In this document: positions 26,501 to 39,973 of the stretch, piece after piece
How positions within the stretch are numbered: the first letter of the stretch is position 1
Layout of the letters: the number at the start of each line of letters is the position of its first letter
Origin: Neodontobutis hainanensis
Taxonomy: Eukaryota; Chordata; Actinopteri; Gobiiformes; Odontobutidae
Assembly: GCA_024349245.1 (NCBI GenBank)
Contig: JALDNG010000022.1
Coordinates: forward strand, 6,214,001 to 6,278,000
Length of the DNA: 64,000 nt
Direction: 5' to 3'
Made by a program: the position numbers and the translations under genes
Notes under the pieces: generated by a model
What the model saw: the letters and a program-made list of their open reading frames with translations, nothing else
What the model was told of the DNA's origin: nothing
Database searches by the model: none

Positions 26501-27608
26501 ATGAAATAAAACTGGATATTTAATATTGTGATATGTATATACCAGTGTGCTCCGTGGTAACAACAACTCGAGAGTTATAAACTGTGGCAGTGAAGAGCAC
26601 CACGGGTCTGACACAGCTGCACCCTGCTGGAGACCTACTGGGAGAATCCTTTTACACATTGGCACCTCATCAAACCAACAAGACTGGACCACAGAGACTG
26701 GGGCTGGGGCAGCTCAGAATGGAGCAGGAGGGAATGCTTTCGGAGAACTTAAGCTACGCATCTCCACACTCAACCTCACTTTGAGCATTATTTGGGTCTG
26801 CTGTGGATTAGATCGGGACAGGTGAATGTGCCCAGTGCTGATAGAGCAGATAGAATGGTGGACAGGTGCAGAGGAGTCTTTTGCATCAGAAAATGCAGTG
26901 TGAACCTGCTGCAAGTCTGCTACAGGACTTCTGCTACCAATGCACTAAACTCCCTCGCTACAGCCAACCCACCGCTCTTCTGGCTCCAAAAGCATTCCCT
27001 CCTGCTCCGTTCTGAGCTGCCCAGCCCCGGTTTTCTCACATCAAGACAAAGGTCTTTTGGCCGCTGTCTACACAGACCATTAATTGGGTTTCTTGCTTAA
27101 TTAACTTATTCTCTCTACATTTGATACCTGACTGTGATACAACGCCCTGTTATACTACGTTTATGTATTATATTATGTTTTCTATAACATAATAATAATG
27201 TCAGTATTAGGAAATGGTTTAATTCAAGTGGGACACAGCTGAAGGCCTAGGTGTAAAATGCACAGCCCTCCACTGCCGTCAACGTTACATAGCCTAATTA
27301 CGTGTAAATATTTGGAAACATTACTCAAAATCCATTAATAACCTGTAACTTAGACTTTATTGCATTAACTAAAATCTCTGAGCCAGAGGAAATGCTAAGT
27401 GACTGCATCTTGTCTGTGTAAATGGCTGGTTAATCCGTCATCAGTGATATAAACAAACTCCGATGTGCACAGAGCCAGACTTATGGGTTGATGAAGCAAC
27501 AGTGTGACACTTACTTTGAGCGCAAACAAGCGCAAAGGAGATGCCTGAGCTGCTTTTAATGATCACACAGGGTCAGCCTGCCTGTGATCCCTGTACTACC
27601 ATTACACG

Positions 27609-27625
27609 AAAAAAAAAAAAAAAAA
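27609..27625. repeat. Poly-A homopolymer (17 nt)
   Basis: A pure A run on the plus strand (U-run in the host transcript). No retroposed sequence is recognisable upstream of it. Confidence 0.9.
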
Positions 27626-30600
27626 CAACACTGATTACCACAATGTTCACTGGATGCATCAATCTGGACTAATTAGAGAGCAGCCTTTTGAATCTCGGCT
27701 TTTGTATTGCTCCAGTGTTTTCTTTACTTACACTAGTCAGCCACTGGCGGCAGACTGCTTTAATGAACTAATATGGGTGTGTGCTTGGCTAACCAAGAAT
27801 GGGACGAGAAAGAGACAAATAAGCTCCAAGAGATGCTGCTGTACCGGAGGAAGAAAGCCAAGACAGGCATTAAGAGTTGCAGCCGTCCTGTGTCAACATA
27901 CTGTAGCTGTGTTTTTTTGGGCTGGTGATAGCCTTCTATGTGAGAGCGAGGAAAAGGACCCAGCTGTCCCATTAAGATCATACAGGCCGGTAGCATTAAT
28001 CTGTCTTGTAAAACCTCAAGATCTGGTGGAGCAAGATGCTTAAGTGCGTATGTGTAATAGCATGTGGAGAGAAGTAGGGAGATGAAGACGTTAGTAGGAC
28101 ATATGGCTCAGGATTCTAATCCAGATGCTCACGCAAACCACAGCCACAAGGATGTCATGTGGAAGGAGAACATGACAGCGGAAAAATCACATGTGGACGA
28201 GAAGGGGATAAGGAATTAAGGTTTAAAAAAGGAAAGCAAAAAGTGTAAATGGGAAAGTGTGAGCTGGGCCTGATGAGCTGTGTTTGCTCAGTACTGCTGT
28301 ACAGTACTGAGTGGCTCTATGATGTGGAAACTTTGTGACGCTGTTGTGTGCCACATAACCTGACTGTGTTGTGTCTGTACGATGTTGTGCAAAGCTGCGT
28401 TGTGCTGTGATAAGCTAGCTATGTTGTTTCTTTGCGCTGCTGTCCTGGGTGGTGACAGCCTCAGCCCCTGACAGGTCCTTTAAATTCACCACTGCCAATT
28501 AGAGTCACTCCAGACCTGCTGGTGGTGCACGGAGAGGAGGGGATGTGAAAAAACTGCCGGCGCCATAGTTGCGGGCCTGACAGGCCTGATGTGGGGATGG
28601 AAATGCGGTAATTTGAAGTAATTCGGCAACTCGCTGGCGCTTGCCTCTCCTGCCTGTCTGTCTGTCCGCTGAAATAAATGGGGTCAGCAGCGTGTGATCG
28701 GCAACTTTCATTTATATGTAAATGACCCCATCGTTGCGGCAGCAGCTGCTGTGGAGGCTGCTGCTAAGTCTGTACACACTAAAATAGCAGGCCTGAGGAG
28801 AGTGGCCGGTCGCTGAGTTGCGTCTTTCCCTTTCTTGGGCTCCACCATGCCTCCTTCTTCTATCACTCTTTTATGTCCCATTCTTTCCATTCTGACACAC
28901 TCACAATAACTCAAATACCTTTTAACGGCGTATTTGTCTTGAGCTGGAAATATATTTGTACTAGGCCTATTTTATGACATGGAATAAAACACAGGCATGT
29001 CATCTGAACTTTAGATTTCTGAAGTTCCAAACTCAGAACACTGCTGAACACTGTTAATGCTTTTGTAAATGTTATTCCACAACTATAATATAATCACAAA
29101 TGCAGAAGTTACCTGTATTTGTATAATCTAATGAGTTTCAAAGAGTTAAGTGATTAACATGACAGGCTTTAGTGACTGAATTTCTTGGGTCTAATTTGCA
29201 GCAGTGGAGGGGAATAGTGTAGCTAAGCGACAGAGCAAACAGTGATGCGGCTCAGACAGTGTGTAGGGCCCGGAGGTGTGTTCACTTCATTACCTAGCTA
29301 TAGCCATTGTGCTGATGCAGAACCGGGGTCCTGTAAATTCCTGCCTGCTTGTGACACCATAGATAATTACACTTCCATAAATAATGGAGTGTGCCTTGCC
29401 CACATCCTATAGAACTCTCCTAATGAGATTAATACACAAGGAGAAGCTCACTGAAGACAGTTGGCAGGTACATTTAAAACCATATTTTTTATTTTTTTAT
29501 TTTTTTAAATGAATAATCCAACTTAAAATGAACAGTGCATTAGAATGCTTCAGGAAATGTATCATCTGTTGTTGAGGCTATTTAAATGCAATCTCCATAA
29601 CTAGAAAGTGCACGATATTATAATACTTCAAAGTAAGGACGCTATTCAAACCAGTTTCCAACATTAAAAAACAGCCCAAAACAATAAAAAACAAAGATTA
29701 TTGCATTAGATTTGAGGCACAGGCTGAAGTGACGCAACACTAATCACTCTATTTGGACAGATCATGTTTTTCTCAAGGCATCACAGGTGTTTTATGAAAT
29801 GCAGCAGATCAAATTCCACTGTTTGGCAGAGGATTCTCTCATTAAAAAACCTGGCCAAATTCTGACAATGGAACGTCACGCTGAGACTTTTGTCAGTGCG
29901 GGAACGCTGGTGTTTGAAGAGAGGAGAGTTTCCTTTCCAAAACATCAATGCTTATCTGGAGATTTTGTGTCAGCTGTTCAGAATAATAGCACAAAGGATT
30001 CTTTTCAGCCAGAGTCTTTTACACTGTTAGTCAGAAATGATACAAAGGTAGATGTATTTCGATGAGAAATGTGTCGACTGACGATGACTATGACGCAAAG
30101 CAAGGTGTACTAGATACGGCCAAACTTTTAAATCAGAAGCTATACATCTAGTGGGAAAAACATCAAAGACTTATTTGTTCAAATGGGTAGTCATGGACCC
30201 ATTCAAGTGAGCTTTTACATACTGCAGCAATGATTTCTTTGGCTTGTGTTGCCTGTGTATCGTGTTTATTCTCTATAACTTATTCATGGCCTAGACGTCT
30301 TTGATGATGCATTGAGTTCATTATCAAAATCGTTATCCTATCTTTCATCCAAAGTGTGTCTTTTATTTATGTCTCGTCTTAAAAGCTAAAATACGTGGGA
30401 AGCTCTCATTTGGGTTTCTGGACTGAGCGTGTTGGGATTAAAGTTAAGTGAATAATTGATGCGCTGAAATGGTTGATTCTGCTGGATATGGAGCTCAGCA
30501 AAGATACATCCTGGCATCTTCGCTGGAGAATCAACCTTTTATAAACTTGTTTCTTCTGATGCCTGTTCTCTTAAAGTTTGAGATCTAACAATAGCGAGTG

Positions 30601-32833
30601 ATGGCTCCACAACAAACACAACTTTAAAGGTTTATCTGCCAGCACTTGGCTGTAATAGCTGCATTTGAGTGTGACTGTGTATACATTTGTTTGTCATCAA
30701 TAACAACTTAACGGCTTTCTCCAGTTACTATTGGAAAATTGGACATTTTTCCACTGAAGTGCACCAACACGGAGTCCTGCAGCCACTGAAAACACACTGC
30801 ATTACCAGTCTCATAGTTTCTTCTGTTATATTCACTCTGTGCTCCAATCCCTTCACAAGTGCCAAGGCAATAAAAGCACATCACACTGGAACACTGGCTA
30901 ATAAATGTGATTTGTTTGTAGCCCCACACACCATCTCAACAAACTGTGTGTCTATAACATACAGTTATAGACACTCCCTTAACATGCAAATATAGTACAG
31001 CAACATTGTCAGGGTTGACATTATTGCTTCATGTTAATGACTTAGCTGTCATGTCTGACAAGAAAACAAGTCACACTGCAGATCTTCACAACCAGGAATG
31101 TGACGAAGTTAACTATAAAATATGCTCCCAGAATGCAATGTAATGCAAAATTTAAATGTGGCAATATTTTTAGGACATACTTTATGCGTTTGTTGTACAG
31201 GCCTGATCAACCTGACTCTGCCAGATATAACTGCTCCACAGTACATAGTCTGTTCCACAGCCCAATCTGGGAGGGTCACCACACTTTATCCAATCAGAGC
31301 AGCGCAATGTTGTTTACGTTTGTAACAGTAAAACTGTCACTACATCTTCAAAATTAAAACAGACTTAGACCATTCAGTACTTCCACATCATTGTTCAGAA
31401 CGTGAATACTTTGCTTGGAAAGGGTTAAGATTGAATTTAGCAAGAATCGAGCTTCACCGCAAGTTTAATAAATGATGGCATTTTATTAAATACCTCACAA
31501 AGAAGACACCATCTTAACAAATCCCCCCAAACCAACAAATTCATGTTTTCATTAAGTGAACACAGTTGTGTATTGTATACTTTCAAATATAATCATATAG
31601 CAGGTCATAAAGCATGCGTGCTTAGAGGAGCACAGGGACTGAGTGAGACGGGAAGCCCAGGATAAGAAGCCTTTAAAGTCCAAACCACAGCTCCCCAGAA
31701 TCCCATCACAGGCTGAGGTAATATTGCAGGAGAAAATAGTCCCAGTGATTGTCAAGTACCCAACCACAATGTCTGTCTGTGGAGGGGAAATAAAGAGAGG
31801 GCCTAATTAAAATTTTAGAGGTACCAGCTGGGTGTCTGATCCCCGTCTCTGTGTCCTTGTGTCTGGATTGAGACACCCTCACCTTGATTTCTTCATTTAT
31901 TAACCTTGACAGAAACAAATCTGCATCCTGCATCGTAATGATCAGAGTTTGCAAACGTAAAGTGCATACATTCACTCCCCCATGTATCTGTACAAACCTT
32001 GGCGTATATATACATAATGTACACGCGCACACCCTGTAGGGCCGTACAAGGACGCTCTTTAATGAACAGCTTAATAGGCAAAGAAAGCTACAACAAAGCC
32101 TTCTGGGAGGACTGTTTGTAGTGAATTGATCAAATAATGCTGTGCAATGATAGCCTTAGTATGAATAGCTCTAATTATGAGCGCAGACGAATATGCAATC
32201 AGCTTTATTTTCAAGCTCGAGCGTTATTTTGCCACCAGTGCAGAATCCAGTGACGGGCAGATCAATTGAAAATCTCATTTTTCATCATTTATTTATTGTA
32301 AAAATGCATAGCTGATGACAGACTTAGTGTCACTTTGCATTCCGCTTTAGTTTGGACCGTAATTGCTATTTTTCGGCTCCTCTCCCTTGGACAGCTGATT
32401 AGGGCCATGAGGATAAGCACTGAGTGGAATACAATACGCATCTTTACTAGGCTATGCATTGGCGTGTTGCTACGCGTGTGGTGTTCCCTCAAGAGTTGCT
32501 AAATTGAGGGAAGCGTCTTCATTTGGACGCCCGAATGACAACCTTGTAGTCCTTCTCGATGTGCTTTGCGACTGCCTAATGAACACTTCATGGTCAGGCA
32601 AACAAATTCAAATAAATTGCTGTGCTTTGACCGAAACGCAGTTGTTGAAACAGGCAGCAATACGTGTACACCCAAACCAATGGTATAGTATCTATTCTAA
32701 CACACAGCTACACATAATGTTGACGATGTGTCCTGTGAATACCCTCCATTCCAAAGCAGTCTATTCCATGAAACAATCTTCTTTATGAAAAACATCAAAA
32801 TCAATATCTGATATACCAAGTGAAACCTTTACT

Positions 32834-32848
32834 AAAAAAAAAAAAAAA
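32834..32848. repeat. Poly-A homopolymer (15 nt)
   Basis: A pure A run on the plus strand; no associated retroelement recognised. Confidence 0.9.
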
Positions 32849-35466
32849 GCCTTCAGCAAACCCTACCTTTAGCATGTCTCACAGGAGAAGTCTTCAGAAA
32901 GACCAAGTGGAGAGAAACAGCAGCCAGAGTGAAGGAGTGAGTATGTGTCAGAGCTTACATTTACTTCACTTTTGACCCATTTGTTGTGGGTACTTTTTTT
33001 ACTCTGTTGCAGGATGTGTGTTTGGAGCAAGAGTTGTCACCAGCGCCACGCCTGACCTTTAAAGGTTCTCCGAAGTTAGGTGAAGTTGTCTTTCTTCTTC
33101 ACTTAAAGAGGTGTGACATTTAATAGTCCCCAAAGGTCACAGAGGGTAACAAACACCAAATAAAGGCTGCCAGATGAAGTCACTTAAAAACAGAATTCTC
33201 ACTGTGCTGTGCTGTGGATGAGTCATTCATGTGCCGACCAGAATTTAGGCCAGGAATGCCTTCGGAGATAGAAACAGTCTCCCTCTTTTTATACTGTTTC
33301 TTTTATTTGTCTTTGGTTACTGCTCACATTTTCTCACACCTCTGCTACCTGTCTTGCTCCTGTTCCAATAGGTTTTAAGGAAAAAGGGATGGACAGAAGA
33401 GAGTTGACTGGGGGCTCCCACAGTCACACCCTGTTGCTATCGGCCACTGTAACAGATCCTTGTCTCTGGAGTTTTAAATGATTCAAACATTTGCCCTTCG
33501 CTGTTCCTGCACTGGTCAAGGATGTTTCTCCAGTCTGTGCGCTCCTTTTTAGCTCCTTGAAGTCAAAGAATTGTAATTTTCACTAAAACAAAATATCATG
33601 CAATATGTTTGTTATTAATGGATGGTGTTATTAATGGATAGTGGTAATTTGTGGAGCAATATATAAAAAACTTCTTCTCACTGCTACTTTGTGCATAAAA
33701 GTTACTGATTCTATTGACACTGATTAGCAGGTTCCAAGTTGATATAGAAGCCTCCTAAAACTGAAATAACCCACAAATTAAACACAAAGCCCAGGAGCTG
33801 GAAGTATCTGTATATAATGGACTGGGTGGCTCATTTCTTGGCAGGCACAAAGGTGGACTAAATATATAACGAATAATGTAGTACACTGAGCTGACCAAGC
33901 TCCAGAGGTAGTTTAGTCATTCCCCAGGACTGCGATGAGCAGGTGAGCGAATGAGGAGAGGCAGAAATCCACGCAGCAACCCAACAAAACTCTCAAGACC
34001 TCTTAGTGCCAGAGCCAGAGCGGATGAGCTTGCGGTGAATGCATTAATTAGCCGGCCCAAGGTCAAGCAGATCTGTACTGTGCCGAGTCGAGCTGGGCTG
34101 AGCTGGGCCGACTTGTCTCACACTAAGCTGACTTAGGCCTCTGCGCAGCTCTAGTGGAGGATGCGCCGTCTCAGCGGAATGTGTGCAGTGCAATCCCCAG
34201 GCCTCATTAGGGATGCAGAGAGGTTCTGACTCCCATCACCTGTGAGCTTTTTATATCTGGCATAATCTCTTAGTAGATATTTCTTACATCCAATAATGAG
34301 CAAGTTATTACTCCATACATTAGAGAGCAGGAACGAGGGAGACGACTGAAGCAGAGAAAGCCGGAGATGTGCACTAAAATAGAGCTACAGATGAATACAC
34401 AGCGAGGAAGCAGAGCAGCAGTGATGAGCCGGCAGAAAGCGTCAGTCCAACTTTTCACATTGGCTGCACTAACTTTATCATTTAGGTGCAGACATTATTT
34501 TCTGATAATTACTGTCATGTAACGCAGTATGACAAGGCTATGACACCTTACATTGTCCTGACACTGTCTTGCTCTGAAGGCACTAAATGAGATTGGCCAT
34601 GTTATCATTTGTGAGCCCCTGTAGTTCAGTTTGGATGTGGATTTGTGCCCGGGGCCATCTCAAGCCAAGACCTTGGTTAGGATTAGGTTTATTAGCAGGA
34701 ACAGGAGAGACAGGTGGTACTGGCAGATCTGGGCACTACACCTTGTTTGAAATATAAACTCGAGTGCAAATGTGACCAAAATAGCTTTGATTCGGTTCAA
34801 CCGCAGCACTATAATAACCCTGGTTACCTCAAATAACTTGACAGCCCCTGTCGGATGCCTCTTTATGCCTGTGAGGGAGCACAGAAGGGGCGCGGCGCAG
34901 CTTAATAAATACATAAATAAGAGCATAAACACACAGAGCATTAGACCTTTGCCTGACATGCAGAGACAGCACCTGCAGCACTGGAAGACAACTCATCCTT
35001 CTCTCTTCTCTTCTCTGGCCTGTCGGTGGTGATTGATGGTAAGGAGGAGGATCAAAGTCTGCTGAACGGTAGTACTCACAAAGATGGAGAGACAGAGTGG
35101 GGGTGGGGGGTCGGGGGGCAGATAGAGATGTTCAGGGGCCTGCTGTCAGTCAGCTCCACAAAATGACCCTCTGACTATGGAGTTAAGTCAGCCTCCAGAC
35201 TCAAAACCTGTCCCTGTTGGTCGTCTGTCGCTGCTCTCCCTTTATCTTTCTCCTCTATGTCCCATCCTAAAGAGGAGGAGCAGGACCAAGCGCCATTAAT
35301 CTCCTATCTAATAACACTGGTAATGTTACACATTATTGGAAAGAGATGGGCAAAATGAACCAATAAGTTATCCGATATGGGTCTCCCTTCTCTAGGCACA
35401 GTCCAATTCCAAGGACATTTAGGCAACAGTCGAGACACAGATGCAATGACTGAACAAGACCGAGAA

Positions 35467-35470
<4 letters not shown>

Positions 35471-35517
<47 letters not shown>
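35471..35517. repeat. (GA)n microsatellite
   Basis: A nearly pure AG/GA run of about 23 units. In the minus-strand transcript it is (CU)n, a polypyrimidine run of the type bound by PTB proteins. The overlapping Leu-Ser repeat ORFs on the minus strand are artefacts. Confidence 0.95.
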
Positions 35518-35519
<2 letters not shown>

Positions 35520-38500
35520 AAGGACCAAGGAGAGAAAGGGGAATTAGTGATGGAAAAAGGGTGGGCAATGTGAAATATTTCCTGCTATCGACCTCTTGGC
35601 CAGGGACATGCATAGATTTCTGTATGTGGAAGATAAGTGTCTTTGATAAAGTAGGTTAGCATTGATTAATCCATGAAATCTTGGGGCTGTGGACTTGAAG
35701 TTAATGAGTAAGGTTTTCTATTTTCTCTGCAATCTCTAACGATATACATTTTCAGCACAGCCCGGGGACCCGTGGCTGCAGCCTGCCAGCCCCTCTCATT
35801 TTAGATGTCTGTTATTTTGGGCGAAGATGGTCAATCAATGAAGCTGACATTTGTTACTGTGAGGGATTCACAATGGAGTCGCTGGGAAAGAATTGTAAGG
35901 GGCTTCCAGGTGCATATAGACAGGGTGGAAAGGTCACGGCTAATCTAAAGGGAACAGGGGTTATTTATCCATACACACTAGAATAAAAAGAAGATGAAAG
36001 ACACAATCTATATATACAGCCCCTGGGGGTGGGACATGCATCACACATACAAGCACACACATGCAGCCCGATTTGCACCAAGTCTTTCCTTCACCATTTT
36101 CAATTGGTAATAAACACTGTGTATGAAGTGACCTATTCCACAACACCTGACTGACTTTTGAAGCAGCTCACAATAATGGCAATATCTGAAAACGCTAACA
36201 AATGCCTCCCCCTGTATGAGGCGAGACTGCCTGTTTGGGCTATGTTTTGTACAACCACTGCCCTTACATGTTGCTGTCTGAAGGAGAGCAAAGCGACGCT
36301 GTACACATCAGTCACATTTAGAACAACCTTGAAACAAATAGCACTATGGACACATCCCCAGGCCCAGAGCGCTGAGAGAGAGAAATCAAGAGAGACAGAG
36401 GCAGCTCTCTCTCTGACTGTACATCAACACCTCTGCTGCCCAATGCCCGCTCTCGTTCACATTCCGCTCTGTCCCTCCTCTAACTCACATTAATCCATCG
36501 CTCTCTCTGCTGTAAATCATCCCACTCTTCCTCAACTTCGGCAGCAGCTGTGTGGAGGAGGCAGAGTGGATGTCAAAATATTTGGCAGCCATCTCTAGTG
36601 CCGCTGTAGCATTTTAACCTCCGTGGTTATTACACATACACAGGTTTGTCTGACATCCCCAGGTATTAGCCTTGAAATCTGCCTCTCTCTCTCTCTCGCT
36701 GTCCCTTTTTCCATTCATCACATCATTATCCTTACAGCAAGGATACACAAAAAACACGCTCGCCCCCACCTCCGACGCACCACACTCACAAAGTGGCTCA
36801 AGCTTTCACCAAACATAGCATGGCCCTAATCCGGCTGAGCATAAAGAGGAGTGGGCTCACCTTTCCTGCTCGCTGCCACCAGCAGAAATCCCCCAAACAA
36901 GTCAAAACAGAAATAAAAACGACCTGCTCGCCATCATTTCTCTGGCTAACTATCTCATTTGTCTGTTGATCATCAACTGGGTTTCCCTTTTTTGCCCCAC
37001 CTGAACAGGTATTGTTAAGTGTCAATATTTCTCTGCTTTAAGGTCATTACTAAAGTCTAAGAATAAAGTTTGTACTTATGCTTAGCCATGTGAGCCCATT
37101 TTCAGAACAAATCACCATTGTGATGAGGATGTGATGAAGACCATAACGTTTTTAACTATGGTTCATGCCTTGTCTGCAGCCAGTAGTCTTTGTTTCAGAG
37201 CTTTTTCTGGGGAGGTGTAGGTTATTCCACAAAGTGAAGACAGCATCACAAGGCTCTTGACAGCTCGTGTAAATCAGATGTCATAGAAGGATCTAATGGT
37301 GCTGCATGGACCTGATATACAGTATATACAGTACGGTGCTGACAGTTGCATGTACTGTGTGTGCACACATACGTGCACATGCACAAAGGCATTATTCCAC
37401 AAACACGCCTGTTTGTATAAGCTAATGCAGTACATGATATGCATCTAAAATGTGGCTGACAGGCGCATTGCTCAGCAATACAATGGCAGCACGACCCCTT
37501 TGCTGAAGTCAATGTGTCTTTTATGGCACACAGCTATTAACAAGGAGCACATTAACACATAGCACTGCACTCATTTGCCAAAGACACTTAATAAGCAACA
37601 TGAATAACCTAACCTAAATTTACAGCAACACTCAGAATCAGAATATAAAGAGTAAAAAAACTGAGTATCCATGGGCAAATGTCATGACGGCTTCAAGACT
37701 GTTTTCATCTCAGCATGTAACAATTCATTCATTTTTTGCTGAAATTGAAAAGACTCACAGCAATAAAAGAACAACAGTGAATTGTGAATTGTTCACATTA
37801 GGTTCTAATTTAGTTTCAAATGGGCTATTCACTTTTATTAGATCTTTTGCTATGTGAAAGATAGATGGAAGACAGATTTCATTGGTGAAGCTTAAAGCAG
37901 ACTTTTTGCTTCCATTCAATGAAAATATAAATTGTAAACCCTTTAACTATCCATATTTGAGCAATTCTCTTTTGGCGGATCAAGGGAACACTGCTGTTGT
38001 TGTTGGGATTCACAAATATCTCTCCAATCAGTCCCATTAAAAGCTCTTCTCTCTCTCGTGTCCTATTATCACACACTATCCTCTGTTCTTCTGTGTAACA
38101 TCAAATATATTTCCCTGCAGTCCGCAATAGACTACCTAATCAGAGAGAAAAACACTTGTTAGCACACCTTATAGTACACTGACACCAACACCTGATTGTA
38201 TCAAAGCAGTGTGTGGAGGTACACTGTTAACTATCCACAAGAGAACAATGCTCCATATACACTACATAGAATGTGTCTATGAATATGAATATATAATGAA
38301 TGGAAGTGTTTGTGTCATGTAAAAATAATCAAAGGAAGAAATCATACTGACAGAAAAATAAATGAAGAAGCCACAAAAAGTATAATTTATTCCTCTCTGC
38401 CTGATGCAAACACTTCAGTCTGACATATGATGTGACAGAGCAACCAAACCCAGAATGTGACAACCTGTAGGCTCAAGGTATAAATATTTATAGAGCGCTG

Positions 38501-39145
38501 AGATCACCAGGTGTATACAGTAGGAACATCAGTCAGAAAGCTGGTTACACAAGTGTCTTTTCAGAGGTGTGCTGTCCATCGGAGGGGGAGAAGGCAGGGA
38601 GCCACAGCCAGGGTGGGGTGTAAGATGAAGTCGTTATGGGGTGAGGGGGGTGAGAGTGGATGATAATGAGTTATAAGTGTATGGAGTGGATCTGAGAGAC
38701 AAAGCTAGATGCAGAAACCAGCTTACTCACACTGCTGGTGAATCACTGCACTCGGCCTATAAGCTCTGACTCACGGAGAGAAAAAGACAGTAGATGTGTA
38801 TGTGCCCACGTGTCCTGCAAGACTAGTGACGAACAATGTATAATCCACTAACATTCAGGCAATAGCAGATAAAAAATATATAAAAAATACACAATTCAGC
38901 TTTGATTATGGAAAACTTTTTTTTTATTTGATATACTAGCAGCAGTTGTAGCCCCCCTTGTGCATGTGTATCCATGCGGCGCTGTGGTGTTGACAGCGAA
39001 GGTCAGTGATGTGGGTGTGTCTCAGGCCTCCCAGCTGTGGCCCCGGGCTAAGGAGCCATCACTGTCACATCTCTGTCTCACTGCTGCTGTGGCCCTGCAG
39101 CGGGAGCACTGACTCACTGCACACAGTCTCGGAGCTGTGAGGATG

Positions 39146-39846
39146 CACACACACACACACACGGACACATGCACACATACACATACATACACACACATAC
39201 ACACATAAACACATACACACATACACACACAGACACATACACACACACACACACGGACACATACACACACACATATACACATACATACACATACACACAC
39301 ATACACATACATACACACATAAACACATACACACATACACACACAGACACATACACACACACACACACACGGACACATACACACACATATATACACAAAC
39401 ATACACATACACACACATATACATACATACATACACATACACACACATACACACATACACACACATACACACATACACACACAGACACACACACACACAC
39501 ACACACACGGACACATGCACACATACACATACATACACACACATACACACATACACACACAGACACATACACACACACACACGGACACATACACACACAT
39601 ATATACACAAACATACACATACACACACATATACATACATACACATACACACACATACACACATACACACACATACACACACAGACACATACACACACAC
39701 ACACACACACACGGACACATACACACACACATATACACACATACACATACATACACATACACACACATACACACATATACACACATACACACACATACAC
39801 ACACACAGATACACACATACACACACATACACACACATAGACACAT

Positions 39847-39877
<31 letters not shown>

Positions 39878-39894
39878 TACATACATACACACAC

Positions 39895-39927
<33 letters not shown>

Positions 39928-39973
39928 TACATACATACACACACACACATACACACACACACACACACACACA
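39146..39973. repeat. Compound CA/TA-rich array with higher-order structure
   Basis: About 828 bp made almost only of CA dinucleotides interspersed with CATA and CATATA steps. The landmark ACGGACACAT recurs six times (39161, 39253, 39369, 39507, 39581, 39711). A second landmark, CAGACACA, recurs between them (near 39230, 39344, 39482, 39560, 39682). The spacing of the first landmark is irregular, 74 to 138 bp, so this is a microsatellite that has been duplicated in larger blocks with internal slippage. The minus-strand transcript would read UGUGUAUGUGUG. ORFs up to 326 codons across it (Cys-Val or Thr-His repeats) arise only from the repeat and are not genes. Confidence 0.95.

Noticed and set aside
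26547..27100. Cluster of overlapping ORFs in a GC-richer patch, possibly an exon
   Set aside because: Several frames are open at once, none matches a known protein, and no convincing splice signals flank a single frame.
35304..35613. Leu-Ser repeat ORFs on the minus strand
   Set aside because: Produced by the (GA)n tract; no domain on either side.
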